Below, in pieces: positions 1 to 9,160 of a stretch of DNA of 64,000 nt; positions within the stretch are counted from its first letter, which is position 1; each line of letters begins with the position of its first letter. The translations under genes and the position numbers were made by a program. Source of the stretch: PLOWO2-12-38-17 sp963709355 (GTDB lineage: Bacteria; Planctomycetota; Brocadiia; Brocadiales; Brocadiaceae). Where the stretch lies: positions 2,790,001 to 2,854,000 of the forward strand of contig CAVPVY010000005.1 in NCBI GenBank assembly GCA_963709355.1, read 5' to 3'. A model generated the notes under the pieces. The model did no database searches and was not told where the DNA came from. It saw only the letters and a list, made by a program, of their open reading frames with translations.

Positions 1-587
1 GCCTTTGTGCGTGGCTGTAAATTAGGATTGCATTTCTTTTGCTCACCAAGGCTCGATGGTTCACGTCCACGATAATCGTGTGCAGGATATACAATCAAAT
101 TATCAGGCAACTTCATTATTTTCTGTATGGATTCCCAGTGTTCTCCCGGATCACCACCTGGTAAATCTGTGCGTCCGGCGCCGCCTTCATCCAGAAATAA
201 TGTGTCCCCTGTTAAAATTCGATCTTGAAATACAAGGCAAATACTATCTTTCGTGTGGCCCGGTGTATGCATTATCTTAACAGGTATACCACTTAAATGG
301 CAATCAAAACCGTCAGAAACATGAAATGCCACACAGCGAACAGGTGAATTTTGATACATTACATATACTGCACCCGTCTTGTCAGTAAGTGCACCAGCGC
401 CGGAAATGTGATCGGCGTGGGTATGCGTGTCTAATACATGCGTTAGTTTGAATTCTTCATCTTTGATGATAGATATGTATTCATTAAGATTTTCCAATAC
501 TGGATCTATGATTATTGCTTCTTTTGTCTTTTCGGAGCTGATGAGGTATGTTTTGCAGGGTTTTTTGTTTAGTTGTCTAAAAATCAT
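1..587 (-). CDS. Metallo-beta-lactamase fold hydrolase, persulfide dioxygenase (ETHE1)-like, 3' end cut by window edge
   Basis: The minus-strand frame is open from an ATG at 587 to the left edge, about 195 residues. It starts MIFRQLNKKPCKTYLIS, and GGGAGG lies just upstream as ribosome binding site. The zinc motif THTHADH is present, followed by TGDTLFLDEGGAGRTDLPGGD and PAHDYRGRE, the signature series of ETHE1/persulfide dioxygenase and rhodanese-linked MBL proteins. The family oxidises glutathione persulfide to sulfite with a mononuclear iron. The substrate here is inferred from family only. The C-terminus lies outside the window, so a fused rhodanese domain cannot be excluded. Confidence 0.85.
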   Translation of the reverse strand, partial: MIFRQLNKKPCKTYLISSEKTKEAIIIDPVLENLNEYISIIKDEEFKLTHVLDTHTHADHISGAGALTDKTGAVYVMYQNSPVRCVAFHVSDGFDCHLSGIPVKIMHTPGHTKDSICLVFQDRILTGDTLFLDEGGAGRTDLPGGDPGEHWESIQKIMKLPDNLIVYPAHDYRGREPSSLGEQKKCNPNLQPRTK

Positions 588-618
588 GAGTTTTCCTCCC
601 TATAGTTTATTTCCATTC

Positions 619-951
619 CTAGGTATTACAAGATTTACAGGACGCGCAACTGTCACATCCTGCACCGATACAAACCTTTTTATCGCCATGAACCAGACCC
701 GAACCTTTACGTGTATCGCAGCGCTTAGCAATATCAGGAATCTGTCCTGGTCCACCAAAACCATTACATTTAATACATTAGTTGCAACCTTTGCCGCTGC
801 ATGGGATCTTGTTGTCTGTGTGCCATAAACCGCTGCCGCAACACTTAAAACATCTCTGGTTTGCAAGTACTGAAGAACTAAAAAACAACCCGACAGCTAA
901 GCAGCAGGCGATTATAAATACTGTTATTATTCTGAATTGTAACTTTCCCAT
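619..951 (-). pseudogene. Small secreted cysteine-rich CxxCxGxG protein with an in-frame TAA
   Basis: ATG at 951 opens a signal peptide (positively charged start, hydrophobic IITVFIIACCLAVGLFF, then SSSVLA-N). A cysteine-rich segment CFKCCGSG...CSGKGC follows. Codon 58 is TAA (778-780). The same frame then continues for 52 codons to TAG at 619 and still reads as cysteine-rich zinc-finger-like protein: CIKCNGFGGPG, then CDTRKGSG, CIGAGC and CASCKSC. The spacing resembles DnaJ-type CxxCxGxG modules. Conservation of the reading frame past the stop suggests a recent nonsense change or a base-call error. Only the first 57 residues would be made otherwise. No specific function is recognised. Confidence 0.55.
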
Positions 952-1446
952 AATACTTTCTTTTAAAGCAATGATTGATTGAACTATTTCAGATTGTTTT
1001 TATTCTATTTTTTTTTGAGCGTAATTGTCAATTTTTATTTATCTCATAAGTGTAATTGTGCTTTATTCTTGACATAAATTTTTTATAATATTACTATTTA
1101 TAATAATATGTGCAATGTCCAATACTTACAAATATAGCTGATACATTAAAGTAAAAATTATAGATAAACATTTTTTGCTAACGGAAGATTAGTTTAGAAA
1201 ATTAATTAATATCGAGCAAGGTACTGTGCTAGGTATTCTCGATTGTTATTAATTATTTTGAACCTGTTTTATATCATTTTATCTATAAAATAATGTTGAA
1301 ATTACTAAAGTGGTCTGGTCTCAACGTTGTTTTTTACAAATCGCGCAAAAATTTCTCCGTGCATTAGTTAGAAATATTTGGGATACCACTTTTTTATAAC
1401 CATTATTTTATCTTCTTAAAGCTTAGATTGTCAGACTAAATTTAAG
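952..1446. other. Non-coding 495 bp, very AT-rich, with one long stem-loop
   Basis: Divergent intergenic space between the cysteine-rich gene and the histidine kinase gene. No convincing ORF. The one clear structure is an inverted repeat: arm 1204-1216 (AATTAATATCGAG) and arm 1238-1254 (CTCGATTGTTATTAATT), with a 3-base bulge in the second arm and a 21-base loop. It could be an operator or part of a 5' untranslated region. No consensus promoter was assigned with confidence. Confidence 0.4.
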
Positions 1447-3810
1447 ATGCAAAAAAAACACAACATACTTATTATTGATGACGATAAGTTGATATGTGTG
1501 TCCCTCAAAGGCTTGCTTGAGGAAAATGACTATAATGTTTATACAGCATCAAACATCAAAGAAGCCGCCTCCGTTTTAAATAAATATTCCGTTAATCTGA
1601 TATTATTTGACTTAAGATTGAACGACCTCAAGGAAATTTCTCTAATAAACAATATTAAAGAAATCTCACCAAATACAATTATACTTATCATGATTGACCA
1701 GGCTAAAATCAAGAACGTGATCAATAATATGTGCTTGGATAATGTTGATTATATTATAAAACCTTTCGACTCCGATTATTTAAAAAAGACTGTAGAAAAA
1801 GCGCTTTATAAGCAACAATTGGAAAGTAGTTTAAAAAAGACACTGATAGAAAAGGAAATAATCGGTAATATCAACAAAGCAATAGCCATGAGCCTTGATA
1901 TTCGGGAGGTTTTCCCGACAATATGTGATGAACTGAAGAAGGTTATACAATTTGAGCGTGCCTGCATAATTATTTCAAATGAACAGGGGCAGTGGTTTAA
2001 GGTATTTGCTTTGACAAAAACATGTAATTTTAGCGAGATCAATGAAGGTGAGTCATTTCCACTTTCTGGCAGTCTTCTGGGAGAGGTTATAAAGACAGGA
2101 AAACCTGCAATCGTTAATGATACAGGGAATGGCCCTTTCTGGACAGATAATGTACTATTTAAAGAAGGAATACGCTCAAGACTGGGATTCCCGCTTACTT
2201 ACAAGGGAGAAGTGCTGGGAGCTATTACTTTTGGCAGTGAGAAAGTGAATAGTTTTACTGAACAAAGCTGTTATTACCTCTGGCAGATAGCACCACAGCT
2301 TGCTATTGCACTCGAAAATACGAAGTTGTTTAACCGTATCAAGACATCTGAGGAGCGCTATAAGACATTATTCAATAATGCCGCTGATTCTATGATGATG
2401 CTAGACCTTAATGGAAAGATTCTTATGGTAAATCAGCGTGAGGAAAAAATCATTGGTTATAGGACAGAAGAACTTCTGGGTAGGTATATTTATGATTTTT
2501 TACCAAAGACGTCAAAGAAGCTTGTTTTAGAACTTCTTGTAATGGCAGTTAATAATAAAGCGCAGACAACAGAAATTGAAGTTATAACTAAAAATCAGCA
2601 AGTTCTTATAATGGAGTTGGATACTACGGTAGTAAAAGAAGAAAATAATGTTTTGTATATACTTGTACATTTCAGGGATATAACCAGAAGGAAAAATCTT
2701 GAACTTGAGCTGCAGGAGGAAAAGAGAAAACTTGATAGCATAGTGAGCGAAATAGGGGCAGATCTTTTAGTTATAAACAGAGATAATGAAATTTGCTGGG
2801 CAAACAAGCGATTAATCGAGAACCACCGCTTAGGTAAAAACATCTTGAATCACACGTGTTATGATGCCTATTGTAATCTCCAGTCACCGCCAAAAGACTG
2901 TCCATCTGTTATTGTGTTCAAAACCGGAAGGATAAATCAGACAGAACGTATTGTATTAAATCATAATAAAAGGAAATTTTATAATGTTATCAGTTCTCCA
3001 ATCTTTGACAAGGATGGAAAAGTTATTCAAGTGCTGGAGTTAGTTCAGGACATTACCGAAAAGAAACTGGAAGAAGAAAAACAAAAAAAACTTCAACAAC
3101 AATTAATACACTCAGACAGGTTAATTTCTATTGGAAGACTTGCAGCAGGAGTTGCTCATGAAATCAATACGCCGCTTGCAATACTTTCTGGTATGACGCA
3201 AAGATTTCTTGAGCGGAATGATTTATTTGCAAAAGAGACATTAAAAGAATTTAAGACCATGCAAAAGGTTACAAGGCGTATCGAAAAAACAGTTGATTCT
3301 TTATTGGAACTTTCACGATCCGAAGGAAACGAACATCCAAAACCTGTTAATGTTAATGAATTAATTAAGAGCACAGTTTCTCTTATTATTGAACAGTTTA
3401 CCAAGAAAGATAAAATAGTTGTTTTAAGGTTGTCTTCACGATTGCCGAAGATTATGGGTTTTGCTGAACAATTACAACAGGTATTTATGAATTTGCTTAT
3501 AAATGCTGATGATGCCACTTCAGGCGGCGATGCAATTTCAATTAGCACTGCGCAAAAAGGCGCACATAAAATTAATATCAGCTTCAGAGACACTGGTACT
3601 GGTATTTCAGGGGAGAATCTATCCAGGATATTTGACCCTTTTTTTACAACTAAAGAAGTTGGTAAAGGAACAGGGTTAGGTCTGCCTATTAGCTATGGCA
3701 TTATAGAGAGACATCATGGTACAATTATCACTAAAAGTAAAATGGGTAGAGGTACTACCTTTAACATCAGTTTACCTGTAGATTTTGGTAAGGTAGCAGT
3801 ACATGGATAG
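1447..3810 (+). CDS. Hybrid sensor histidine kinase: receiver-GAF-PAS-PAS-HisKA-HATPase
   Basis: 787 residues with no membrane segment, so a cytoplasmic sensor. Order: N-terminal receiver (1-120) with acidic D11/D12, phospho-acceptor D55 in LILFDLRL and K105 in IIKPFD; GAF around 135-295; PAS 305-415; second PAS 430-540 with a cysteine cluster (C470, C475, C484); HisKA with phospho-histidine H570 in AAGVAHEINTP; then HATPase with N-box NLLINADDA, DTGTGIS and GTGLGLPIS. The usual receiver Thr/Ser after beta-4 is Met/Ile (IIL-IMID), so the N-terminal receiver may signal unusually. It overlaps the next gene by 8 bp, so kinase and regulator form one transcription unit. Signal sensed is unknown. 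Confidence 0.92.
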   Translation: MQKKHNILIIDDDKLICVSLKGLLEENDYNVYTASNIKEAASVLNKYSVNLILFDLRLNDLKEISLINNIKEISPNTIILIMIDQAKIKNVINNMCLDNVDYIIKPFDSDYLKKTVEKALYKQQLESSLKKTLIEKEIIGNINKAIAMSLDIREVFPTICDELKKVIQFERACIIISNEQGQWFKVFALTKTCNFSEINEGESFPLSGSLLGEVIKTGKPAIVNDTGNGPFWTDNVLFKEGIRSRLGFPLTYKGEVLGAITFGSEKVNSFTEQSCYYLWQIAPQLAIALENTKLFNRIKTSEERYKTLFNNAADSMMMLDLNGKILMVNQREEKIIGYRTEELLGRYIYDFLPKTSKKLVLELLVMAVNNKAQTTEIEVITKNQQVLIMELDTTVVKEENNVLYILVHFRDITRRKNLELELQEEKRKLDSIVSEIGADLLVINRDNEICWANKRLIENHRLGKNILNHTCYDAYCNLQSPPKDCPSVIVFKTGRINQTERIVLNHNKRKFYNVISSPIFDKDGKVIQVLELVQDITEKKLEEEKQKKLQQQLIHSDRLISIGRLAAGVAHEINTPLAILSGMTQRFLERNDLFAKETLKEFKTMQKVTRRIEKTVDSLLELSRSEGNEHPKPVNVNELIKSTVSLIIEQFTKKDKIVVLRLSSRLPKIMGFAEQLQQVFMNLLINADDATSGGDAISISTAQKGAHKINISFRDTGTGISGENLSRIFDPFFTTKEVGKGTGLGLPISYGIIERHHGTIITKSKMGRGTTFNISLPVDFGKVAVHG

Positions 3811-4432
3811 AGGAATAAAAATATTAGTTGTAGACGATGATAAAGATTATAACGCATATTTAACAAAGTTTCTGTTGGATGAAGGATATATTGTTAAGGG
3901 TATAACAAAACCGCTGGATACCATATCCACATTAGAGCATGAAAAGGTCCATATTGTAATACTTGATCTGAAAATGCCGCATATAAGCGGCACTGAACTG
4001 CTTAAACAGATAAAATCAAAATTTCAGAATATTTGCGTAATTATACTTACGGGATACCCTTCTTTTAATACTGCAGTTGAAACAATGAAATTCGATGCAT
4101 TCGATTACTTAAAAAAACCGTTTGACTTGAATGATTTGCGGAAATCATTAAGTAATGCTCAAAAGGCTTACTGCCTTATTGGGGATTCGAAAAACAGGCT
4201 CAAGGCAAGTGTAGGAAAGAAACTTAAATTTTTAAGAAAGAGCAGAAAGATAACTCAAAAACAATTAGCAAATCGTACAGGTTTATCGCCAAGCTTACTA
4301 TCCCAGATTGAAAATGGTCAAATCGCAGCATCTCTTTCAACACTGGACAAATTATCTTCAGCGCTTAATATTAAAATGTCGTATTTTCTCGAAGGTGAAA
4401 TTAATGAGACCCAGATTGACGAAATCAAATAA
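3803..4432 (+). CDS. Response regulator with C-terminal XRE-type DNA-binding domain
   Basis: 209 residues. The receiver (1-120) has DDD at 11-13, phospho-acceptor D55 in VILDLKMP, T83 in ILTGYP and K105 in LKKPFD. A linker leads to an HTH_XRE domain (about 138-195; KITQKQLANRTGLSPSLLSQIENG) like phage repressors or SinR. Receiver-XRE fusions are far rarer than OmpR, NarL or NtrC outputs. It is translationally coupled to the kinase by an 8-bp overlap and sits 44 bp before hldE, so it may control heptose synthesis. That target is inference from position only. Confidence 0.88.
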   Translation: MDRGIKILVVDDDKDYNAYLTKFLLDEGYIVKGITKPLDTISTLEHEKVHIVILDLKMPHISGTELLKQIKSKFQNICVIILTGYPSFNTAVETMKFDAFDYLKKPFDLNDLRKSLSNAQKAYCLIGDSKNRLKASVGKKLKFLRKSRKITQKQLANRTGLSPSLLSQIENGQIAASLSTLDKLSSALNIKMSYFLEGEINETQIDEIK

Positions 4433-4476
4433 GATTAGATTTTTGAAAAGTATTACTTTTATAGGAGCAAGTATTA

Positions 4477-6000
4477 ATGGATAAAACGTTTAATATTGTA
4501 TCAAATTTAAAATCCCCAAGAATTATGGTTATTGGGGATCTTATGCTTGATAAATATGTCTGGGGTGAAGTAAGGCGTATATCACAGGAGGCTCCTATAC
4601 CGATTATTAATGTATCCTCGGAAGATATGCGACCTGGCGGTGCTGGTAGCGTAATAAATAACTTACAAACGCTCGGAGCCAATGTTTTTGCCTGTGGAAT
4701 TATGGGAGATGACGTTTACGGACATACGCTTTTAAATATTTTTAAAGGTATGAAAGTTGACACGAAGGGTATTTTTATTGATAAGAGTCGTCCGACAATT
4801 CTGAAGATGCGCCTTATGGGTCATTTACAAACTGCAGGAAAAGGTGTTCAACAGTTATTGCGGGTTGATTATGAGAAAACGCATGCAATATCTGCGGATT
4901 TAGAATCTCAGCTTAGTTCTTATTTAAATAAGACTATACCGCTATGCGACATAGTTCTAATTTCTGATATGAATAAAGGGCTACTTTCCGCTTCGTTTCT
5001 AAAAACGATTGTAACCATCTGTAAAAAACATAACAAGATTGCGATTGTGGACCCAAAACTTTCGGTTGATTACTCCAGTTATCATGGTTTTACAGCAATG
5101 ACTCCAAACAGGAACGAAGCCGAACTTGCCACAGGTATAAAAATTACAGATAACGATAGCCTGAACCATGCCGGGAACAAGCTTACTTCCAGCCTTTCAC
5201 TTGAATATTGCGTCATAACCATTGATAAAGATGGCATGTTCCTTTATCACAAGAGTGGTCAGGGAAGAATTATTCCAACTACTCCGCGGACTGTATTTGA
5301 CGTTACGGGCGCCGGAGACATGGTGCTTAGTATGTTCGGGATGGTTGTTGGCAGTGGTTATAGTCTTGAGGATGCAGCACCGATTGCCAATATTGCAGCG
5401 GGAATAGAAGTTGGGAAGATTGGTGCAACACCGGTCAGTAAAGGCGAGATTTTAGATGAACTCATGAGTGGGAAGGGCCAGACATCCGGTAAAATCAAAG
5501 ATATTGAAGTGCTCATAGGTATTTTAAATGAACACAGAAAGAAGAACGATAAGATTGTTTTTACAAACGGATGCTTTGATATACTACACGTGGGGCATAT
5601 TGAATACCTTAAATTTGCCAGGAAACAGGGTGGTTTACTGGTTGTAGGATTGAACTCCGATAACTCTGTTAAATCTTTAAAGGGACCCAGTCGTCCCTTT
5701 GTTTCTGAGGCTGAACGTGCTAAAATGCTTGCCGCATTGGAAGACGTTACATATGTGACAATCTTTGATGATTTGACTCCGGAGGATTTAATTAAAGCTG
5801 TAAGACCGGATATACTTGTGAAAGGTGAAGACTGGAAAGATGCCGGTGTGGTAGGCAGAGAGTTTGTTGAATCTTGTGGTGGAAAAGTTGTGCTTGCACC
5901 GATTGTTGAAGGGATTTCTACTACTAATATTGTATCGAGAATAATTGATAGGCATAATCAAATAAAACATGTAAAAGAAACCGTGAGTCAGGCGGGCTAG
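4477..6000 (+). CDS. hldE: Bifunctional heptose 7-phosphate kinase / heptose 1-phosphate adenylyltransferase
   Basis: 507 residues. N-terminal PfkB/ribokinase-type domain (about 1-335) with the substrate-binding GGAGSVINNLQTLGA and anion-hole motif TGAGDMVLSMFG. C-terminal nucleotidyltransferase (about 360-495) with TNGCFDILHVGHIEYL, the HxGH class signature. It phosphorylates D-glycero-D-manno-heptose 7-phosphate at C1 and, after GmhB removes the 7-phosphate, adenylylates it to ADP-heptose for LPS inner core. AGGAGCAAGTATTA precedes the ATG. gmhA and gmhB follow at once, so three ADP-heptose steps are in one operon. The epimerase HldD is not in the window. Confidence 0.95.
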   Translation: MDKTFNIVSNLKSPRIMVIGDLMLDKYVWGEVRRISQEAPIPIINVSSEDMRPGGAGSVINNLQTLGANVFACGIMGDDVYGHTLLNIFKGMKVDTKGIFIDKSRPTILKMRLMGHLQTAGKGVQQLLRVDYEKTHAISADLESQLSSYLNKTIPLCDIVLISDMNKGLLSASFLKTIVTICKKHNKIAIVDPKLSVDYSSYHGFTAMTPNRNEAELATGIKITDNDSLNHAGNKLTSSLSLEYCVITIDKDGMFLYHKSGQGRIIPTTPRTVFDVTGAGDMVLSMFGMVVGSGYSLEDAAPIANIAAGIEVGKIGATPVSKGEILDELMSGKGQTSGKIKDIEVLIGILNEHRKKNDKIVFTNGCFDILHVGHIEYLKFARKQGGLLVVGLNSDNSVKSLKGPSRPFVSEAERAKMLAALEDVTYVTIFDDLTPEDLIKAVRPDILVKGEDWKDAGVVGREFVESCGGKVVLAPIVEGISTTNIVSRIIDRHNQIKHVKETVSQAG

Positions 6001-6022
6001 AATTGAAAAAGAACTAATCACA

Positions 6023-6589
6023 ATGAACGATATTGAAGTACAATTACAGGAAAGCATTGATACCAAAAAGGCATTATTAACTACAAAACTTGATTTAATT
6101 AAAGAAATAGCTGGTTCTATTGTTAAGGCGTTCAAAGATAATCATCGTGTTTATTTAATAGGTAACGGTGGAAGCGCTGCAGATGCCCAGCATATTGCTG
6201 GTGAATTAATAGGCAGGTTTAAGAAAAACCGGCGTCCACTTCCTGCTGTTGCTCTGACGACAGATACTTCTGTAATGACTGCTCTGGCAAATGATTTTGG
6301 TTATGATGCTTGTTTTGCCAGACAGGTTGAAGCCCTTGCCTGCCCCGGGGATATTCTAATTGCATTCAGTACCAGTGGAAATTCAAAAGGCATTTTAAAT
6401 GCCGTTCAAATTGCTAGAAATAGAGGTACACTTACAATTGGATTTACGGGAAAAGACGGCGGTATTCTTAAGAATTCAGTAGATATTTGTCTAAAAATCC
6501 CCTCCGATAACACACCCAGAATACAGGAATGTCATATCACCGTTGGACATATTATTTGCTCTATAGTTGAAAAAGAGCTTTTTGGATAG
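6023..6589 (+). CDS. gmhA: Sedoheptulose 7-phosphate isomerase
   Basis: 188 residues, a normal GmhA length. SIS fold with GNGGSAADAQHIAGELIGRF, the second loop STSGNSKGI and the C-terminal helix ending QECHITVGHIICSIVE. It converts sedoheptulose 7-phosphate to D-glycero-D-manno-heptose 7-phosphate, the first committed step of heptose synthesis, in the cytoplasm. The gene follows hldE by 22 bp and precedes gmhB by 7 bp. No unusual residues seen. Confidence 0.95.
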   Translation: MNDIEVQLQESIDTKKALLTTKLDLIKEIAGSIVKAFKDNHRVYLIGNGGSAADAQHIAGELIGRFKKNRRPLPAVALTTDTSVMTALANDFGYDACFARQVEALACPGDILIAFSTSGNSKGILNAVQIARNRGTLTIGFTGKDGGILKNSVDICLKIPSDNTPRIQECHITVGHIICSIVEKELFG

Positions 6590-6596
6590 TAATAGA

Positions 6597-7166
6597 ATGA
6601 AGAAGAAAAAAGCAGTATTCCTGGACAGGGATGGAACAATTGTTGTTCACGAGCAGTTTCTGAGCTCCCCGGAACAGCTGCAATTATTGCCAAATGCTGT
6701 AAGTGGAATCAGGCTTTTCAAAGAGCACGATTATTTGATTATTATCGTTACAAATCAGTCTGGTATTGCAAGGGGGTTTTTTAGCGAGGAGCGGTTGACA
6801 CTTATTCACAAAAGATTAATAGATATACTTAAAGACGAGGGGATTGTAATAGACGATATTTACTACTGTCCGCATCATATTGAAGGAATTATTGAACAAT
6901 ACAGGATCGAATGTGAATGCAGGAAACCCAAGCCAAATATGCTTCTTACGGCAGCAAGAAAACACAATATTGACTTAACACAATCTATTATGATTGGCGA
7001 TTCAGAAGTAGATATACGTGCTGGTAAAAATGCAGGGTGTAGCTGCGTACTGATAAAAAAAAGTTTTGAGGATATGGTGTACAACGATGCGGAAAGCGTG
7101 GATTATGTGGTAAGCGATTTACTCGAGGCTGCAAGGATTTTTACTCAACAAACAAGATTTGTTTAA
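6597..7166 (+). CDS. gmhB: D-glycero-D-manno-heptose 1,7-bisphosphate 7-phosphatase (HAD family)
   Basis: I start at ATG 6597 (MKKKKAVFLDRDGTI). A TTG 30 bases upstream (6567) inside gmhA is in frame, but the shorter protein (189 residues) matches the family better. HAD motif I is DRDGT, motif II is VTNQSG, and the late acidic motif is IGDSEVDIRAG. The zinc loop typical of GmhB is visible as CPHH...CECRKP. It removes the C7 phosphate from heptose 1,7-bisphosphate between the two HldE reactions. Third gene of the hldE-gmhA-gmhB operon. Confidence 0.93.
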   Translation: MKKKKAVFLDRDGTIVVHEQFLSSPEQLQLLPNAVSGIRLFKEHDYLIIIVTNQSGIARGFFSEERLTLIHKRLIDILKDEGIVIDDIYYCPHHIEGIIEQYRIECECRKPKPNMLLTAARKHNIDLTQSIMIGDSEVDIRAGKNAGCSCVLIKKSFEDMVYNDAESVDYVVSDLLEAARIFTQQTRFV

Positions 7167-7656
7167 AGAAAGATATTCCTTTTTGTGCGTTTAATTTAAA
7201 AAGATATTCAGATTAAGCTGTTGTAAACTAATGTAATTAATTAAAAACATTTATAAAGATTAGATTAAATGATAAAAAAATTGAATAGGTTTATCGTACT
7301 TAAAATAAATGGCTTTAAAAAGAATTAGGTAATTATTAAATTCCAGGTTGTAAATTCTTCCGGTATCGCTTCCAATTAAAAATTAATATCTTCAGTAAAA
7401 TTGCAATAACTCTTTTTCAAGGTGTAATGTTTTTGTGCCGTGTGGTTCACTTCAATTTATAACTAGATCTCCTTATGTTTTAAGAGTTAATAATTATAGT
7501 ATATAGTTTTAATAGTTACATATTAACATTTTGGGTTTACTTAAGTAATCTTTTGTTGTTAAAATAATGCATTTATAAGGATTGTTAACCTCTTGTAAAT
7601 ATACAGCCAGACAGTCTTAAAGCATTATTATTTGATAGGTGAGGCAAAAATATTAA
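7167..7656. other. Non-coding 490 bp between heptose operon and radical SAM gene
   Basis: AT-rich with many stop codons in all frames and no ORF worth calling. It probably carries the terminator of the heptose operon and the promoter of the 7657 gene, but no GC hairpin with T-run and no clean -35/-10 pair could be assigned. A GTGAGGC about 12 bases before 7657 may be its ribosome binding site. Confidence 0.4.
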
Positions 7657-9147
7657 ATGAACGTCCTTCTTGTAGACCCGCCTTTTTATAGATTCTTCAA
7701 TTATTTTAATCGGTACTTTCCTTTAGGATTAAGCTATCTATCCTCAACACTGAAAAAGGCTGGGCATCAGGTAACCATCTATGATGCCGATTGTAATAAA
7801 AATTCAAAGGGGATGGATTATACGAGATTACCTGAAAAATATAGGATTTATTTGAAGGAATTGGGGAATCCGGAAAATCCCATTATAAAAGAGATCTCAG
7901 AAACTTTTATAAAATACCAGCCCGATGTAGTTGGTGTAACTGTTATGACGCCGAAGGCGGCGTCTGCATTTACAATAGCGTCTATCGTAAAGAAGTTTAA
8001 TAAAAACTGCTACGTTGTCTTTGGCGGTCCTCATGCGACTTTAAAATCTGATGAGATACTCAAAAACACTGAAAATGTTGATTTTATTGTAAGCGGGGAA
8101 GGCGAAGTTACATTTCTTGCATTGATAAAAAAGCTGAACATGAAAGACCCTGATTTTAGTAGTATAGGCGGTCTTTCGTATAGGCATAATGACAAGATTG
8201 TCCACAATAATATCAGAAAATTTGTAGATAATTTAGACGACCTTCCAATTCCGGATCGTGAATCATTTCTGGGTTCAGATACGTATACCTCTGAAGATAT
8301 GGGTTTGCTAATGGGAAGCAGGGGCTGTCCATATAAATGTTCATACTGTGCAACACAAATCTGGACAAGAAGGGTGAGATACCGTTCTTTATCAAACATC
8401 TTGGATGAAATCAAATATGTACATGAGCGTTACGGTACACATCAATTTACATTTAAGGATGATTCTTTTACTGTAAACAGAAAGAGGGTAATGGAATTTT
8501 GTAATGGATTAATGGATGCAGATATAAAAATTAATTGGGATTGTAACACACGGGTTGACCTGATTGATATGGAACTGCTCAGGACAATGAAAAAGGCAGG
8601 TTGTAACAGCATAAAGGTAGGTATAGAATCTGGAAGTGAGAGAATCCTTGAACTTATGGATAAAGGTATTACGCTTGAACGTATAAAGAATGCTCCAGGT
8701 CTTTTCAGGGAAGCCGGGATTCACTGGACAGCTTACTTTATGATGGGTATACCTACAGAGACCAGAGAAGATGTCCAAAAAACATTAGATTTGCTTTATG
8801 AAATAAAACCTAGTTTTGCCTCTATTGGTGTTTATGAACCTTTTCCTGGGACGAGACTCTTTGATATTGGTATTGAACATGGGTTGGTAATTAAAGAGAT
8901 GTCGTATGAGGATTTTTTCAGACGTATACCCAGCGATTATTATCTGAAGGATATTAGGCGTAGGGTTGATACGATGAGCTACGAGGATTTTGTGTTACTT
9001 GAAGATAAAGTTAAAGAGGCCTTTCATAACTATAACAAAGGTTTTATGCGTATCATTGAAAGGGCAAAGGCAAGGAGCAGTGTTTACATACATAATCCAA
9101 AGATATTTCTTAACGATTTTGAAAAATTTTTAGGATGGATAAGATAG
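7657..9147 (+). CDS. B12-binding-domain radical SAM protein
   Basis: 496 residues. N-terminal cobalamin-binding-like Rossmann domain (about 1-160: VLLVDPPF, FPLGLSYLSSTLKKAGH, VVFGGPHAT, DFIVSGEGE). Radical SAM core follows with the cluster motif CPYKCSYC in GSRGCPYKCSYCATQ, then FKDDSFTV and VGIESGSERILELM. This is the layout of the large B12-radical SAM class that includes hopanoid, bacteriochlorophyll and methyltransferase enzymes. No family-specific motif lets me name the substrate. It lies 13 bp before a polyprenyl-phosphate sugar transferase, so a lipid or cell-surface modification is plausible. Confidence 0.88.
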   Translation: MNVLLVDPPFYRFFNYFNRYFPLGLSYLSSTLKKAGHQVTIYDADCNKNSKGMDYTRLPEKYRIYLKELGNPENPIIKEISETFIKYQPDVVGVTVMTPKAASAFTIASIVKKFNKNCYVVFGGPHATLKSDEILKNTENVDFIVSGEGEVTFLALIKKLNMKDPDFSSIGGLSYRHNDKIVHNNIRKFVDNLDDLPIPDRESFLGSDTYTSEDMGLLMGSRGCPYKCSYCATQIWTRRVRYRSLSNILDEIKYVHERYGTHQFTFKDDSFTVNRKRVMEFCNGLMDADIKINWDCNTRVDLIDMELLRTMKKAGCNSIKVGIESGSERILELMDKGITLERIKNAPGLFREAGIHWTAYFMMGIPTETREDVQKTLDLLYEIKPSFASIGVYEPFPGTRLFDIGIEHGLVIKEMSYEDFFRRIPSDYYLKDIRRRVDTMSYEDFVLLEDKVKEAFHNYNKGFMRIIERAKARSSVYIHNPKIFLNDFEKFLGWIR

Positions 9148-9160
9148 GCAGACTATCAAT

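Noticed and set aside
600..866. 88-codon minus-strand ORF
   Set aside because: It is the wrong frame of the cysteine-rich gene at 619-951; the other frame has the signal peptide and cysteine motifs.
1204..1254. Stem-loop as a riboswitch
   Set aside because: No conserved riboswitch core could be recognised; it is listed only as an inverted repeat.
6567..6596. Upstream TTG start for gmhB
   Set aside because: Adds ten residues before the conserved DRDGT region with no family support; ATG 6597 is better.
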